A stretch of DNA of 64,000 nt, from positions 372,001 to 436,000 of the forward strand of contig NC_023003.1 of NCBI RefSeq assembly GCF_000513475.1. Direction: 5' to 3'. The stretch's first letter is position 1; every line of letters begins with the position of its first letter. This stretch comes from Candidatus Babela massiliensis. Its GTDB lineage: Bacteria; Babelota; Babeliae; Babelales; Babelaceae. Both the position numbers and the translations under genes were made by a program. The notes under the pieces are model-generated. The model worked only from the letters and a program-made list of their open reading frames with translations, did not search any database and had not been told where the DNA came from. Below are positions 63,319 to 64,000 of this stretch, piece after piece.

Positions 63319-64000
63319 TTAAGACAATAAACAATTTTTTATTTTTTTACACTTATTTTTCTTTGAAGATTTTTTATCAATAAGCTTGACTATATTAGTA
63401 TAACCTTTTGCTAATGCAATCTCTCGGGCACTTAAGCCAAAAATATCATTTTCATCTGCATTATAGTCTAAAAGCAATCTAACTGTAGCGACCTGATTGT
63501 ATTGAACAGCCCAATGTAAAGCTGTTGATCCATAATTATCTTTAGCATTAATATTAAGACCATATGACAATAATTTTTTTAATGTCTTCTTGTCTATACT
63601 TTCAGTATTGATAATCAGCCACATTAAAATATTCCATCCACGAGCATTGTCTTGAAAATTAATATCAGCACCTTTTGATAATAATAATTTTATTATATGC
63701 TCTTTATGAACATAAGTATCATAACAAAATACATCCATTAATGCTGTATGACCAGTAATATCTTTTTGATCAATATCTAATCCATAAGCAACCATTAAGT
63801 TAATTAAATTTATAAAATGCCTAGAACGGACTATAAAAGTTAAAAGAAACATATAATTACAATTATATTTGATCATTACATTTTTAAAATCTACACCAGC
63901 AATAATTAATTTTGCTGCTTCTTTTTCACACTGGGTATAATGCTCAGCTATATCAATTTCAGATTCTGACGGTTGATCCTCTAAAACTGATTTAAATTTC
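63319..64000 (-). CDS. Ankyrin-repeat protein, 5' end beyond window
   Basis: At least 226 residues; the frame is open to the window edge, so the ATG at 63876 is probably internal (preceding sequence reads EKEAAKLIIAGVDFKNV, a repeat shared with the neighbouring pseudogene). Four to five ankyrin repeats: YGLDIDQKDITGHTALMDV, SKGADINFQDNARGWNILMW, YGLNINAKDNYGSTALHWA, ending YNADENDIFGLSAREIA. The tail is strongly basic (KKSSKKNKCKKIKN), NLS-like. No signal peptide can be judged because the start is outside. Likely another effector-type or scaffold protein; partner unknown. Confidence 0.82.
   Translation of the reverse strand, partial: KFKSVLEDQPSESEIDIAEHYTQCEKEAAKLIIAGVDFKNVMIKYNCNYMFLLTFIVRSRHFINLINLMVAYGLDIDQKDITGHTALMDVFCYDTYVHKEHIIKLLLSKGADINFQDNARGWNILMWLIINTESIDKKTLKKLLSYGLNINAKDNYGSTALHWAVQYNQVATVRLLLDYNADENDIFGLSAREIALAKGYTNIVKLIDKKSSKKNKCKKIKNCLLS

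Noticed and set aside
1-64000. CRISPR arrays
   Set aside because: The only long repeats are the 3.3-kb gene units and ankyrin-coded periodicity; no short direct repeats with unique spacers were seen.
1-64000. tRNA or rRNA genes
   Set aside because: TTCGA/TTCAA-like strings occur (for example near 4775 and 50682) but lie within coding sequence without cloverleaf arms; no rRNA motifs seen.

Overview
This AT-rich window (low GC throughout) carries bacterial housekeeping genes, many small exported proteins, very large proteins without recognisable families, and many ankyrin-repeat genes. Fic, C2H2 zinc-finger and papain/Josephin-like cysteine-protease signatures sit on proteins with signal peptides. 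This mix suggests an intracellular or host-associated bacterium of protists. It fits the Dependentiae (TM6; Babela-like) best, but that placement is inference; no rRNA or tRNA gene is visible to confirm it.

Layout. 1-9.7 kb is mostly core: a truncated membrane-anchored TPR-like gene, rpmF, gyrA-dprA (one operon), an exported orphan, then lepA, a DUF155/RMD1-like membrane protein, a deoxynucleoside kinase and grpE. 9.9-21.7 kb is exported and accessory: a pair of secreted proteins (one with an intact J-domain), a secreted ankyrin protein ending in a canonical C2H2 zinc finger, an ankyrin pseudogene remnant, and two giant exported proteins (about 1268 and 1610 aa). 21.8-35.2 kb is a tandem array: four copies of a two-gene unit (ankyrin protein of about 850-870 aa plus an unrecognised 229-239 aa partner) and a 40-bp stub of a fifth. 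Unit lengths and central sequences alternate A-B-A-B, while the N-terminal coding segments pair 1-2 and 3-4, so the array is mosaic.

35.2-44.4 kb holds a 1915-aa exported protein with three protease-like repeats (only the first keeps Cys/His/Asp) fused to an AAA+ ATPase. Divergent from it is an exported Fic-domain protein, followed by a duplicated small membrane-protein gene whose second copy has a stop codon. 44.6-56.8 kb returns to core and metabolic genes: dnaJ, a DUF6629-like membrane protein, a NurA-like nuclease, sufU, an exported HAD phosphatase-like protein, an ABC exporter pair, sufS, an exported alpha/beta hydrolase, brnQ, and a thioredoxin reductase with a signal-anchor extension.

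56.8-61.3 kb is a one-direction cluster of seven small exported proteins in at least two paralogous families, with a shared promoter-like element. 61.5-64 kb contains an ankyrin pseudogene (one frameshift, one stop) and an ankyrin gene that runs off the window.

Functionally, the core genes cover translation (L32, EF-4), DNA topology and uptake (GyrA, DprA), chaperones (GrpE, DnaJ), Fe-S assembly (SufS, SufU) and nucleotide and amino-acid scavenging (dNK, BrnQ). The accessory genes look like a host-interaction repertoire undergoing duplication, gene conversion and decay. Most start codons were refined using clear GGAGG-type ribosome-binding sites; several long genes appear to start at GTG.
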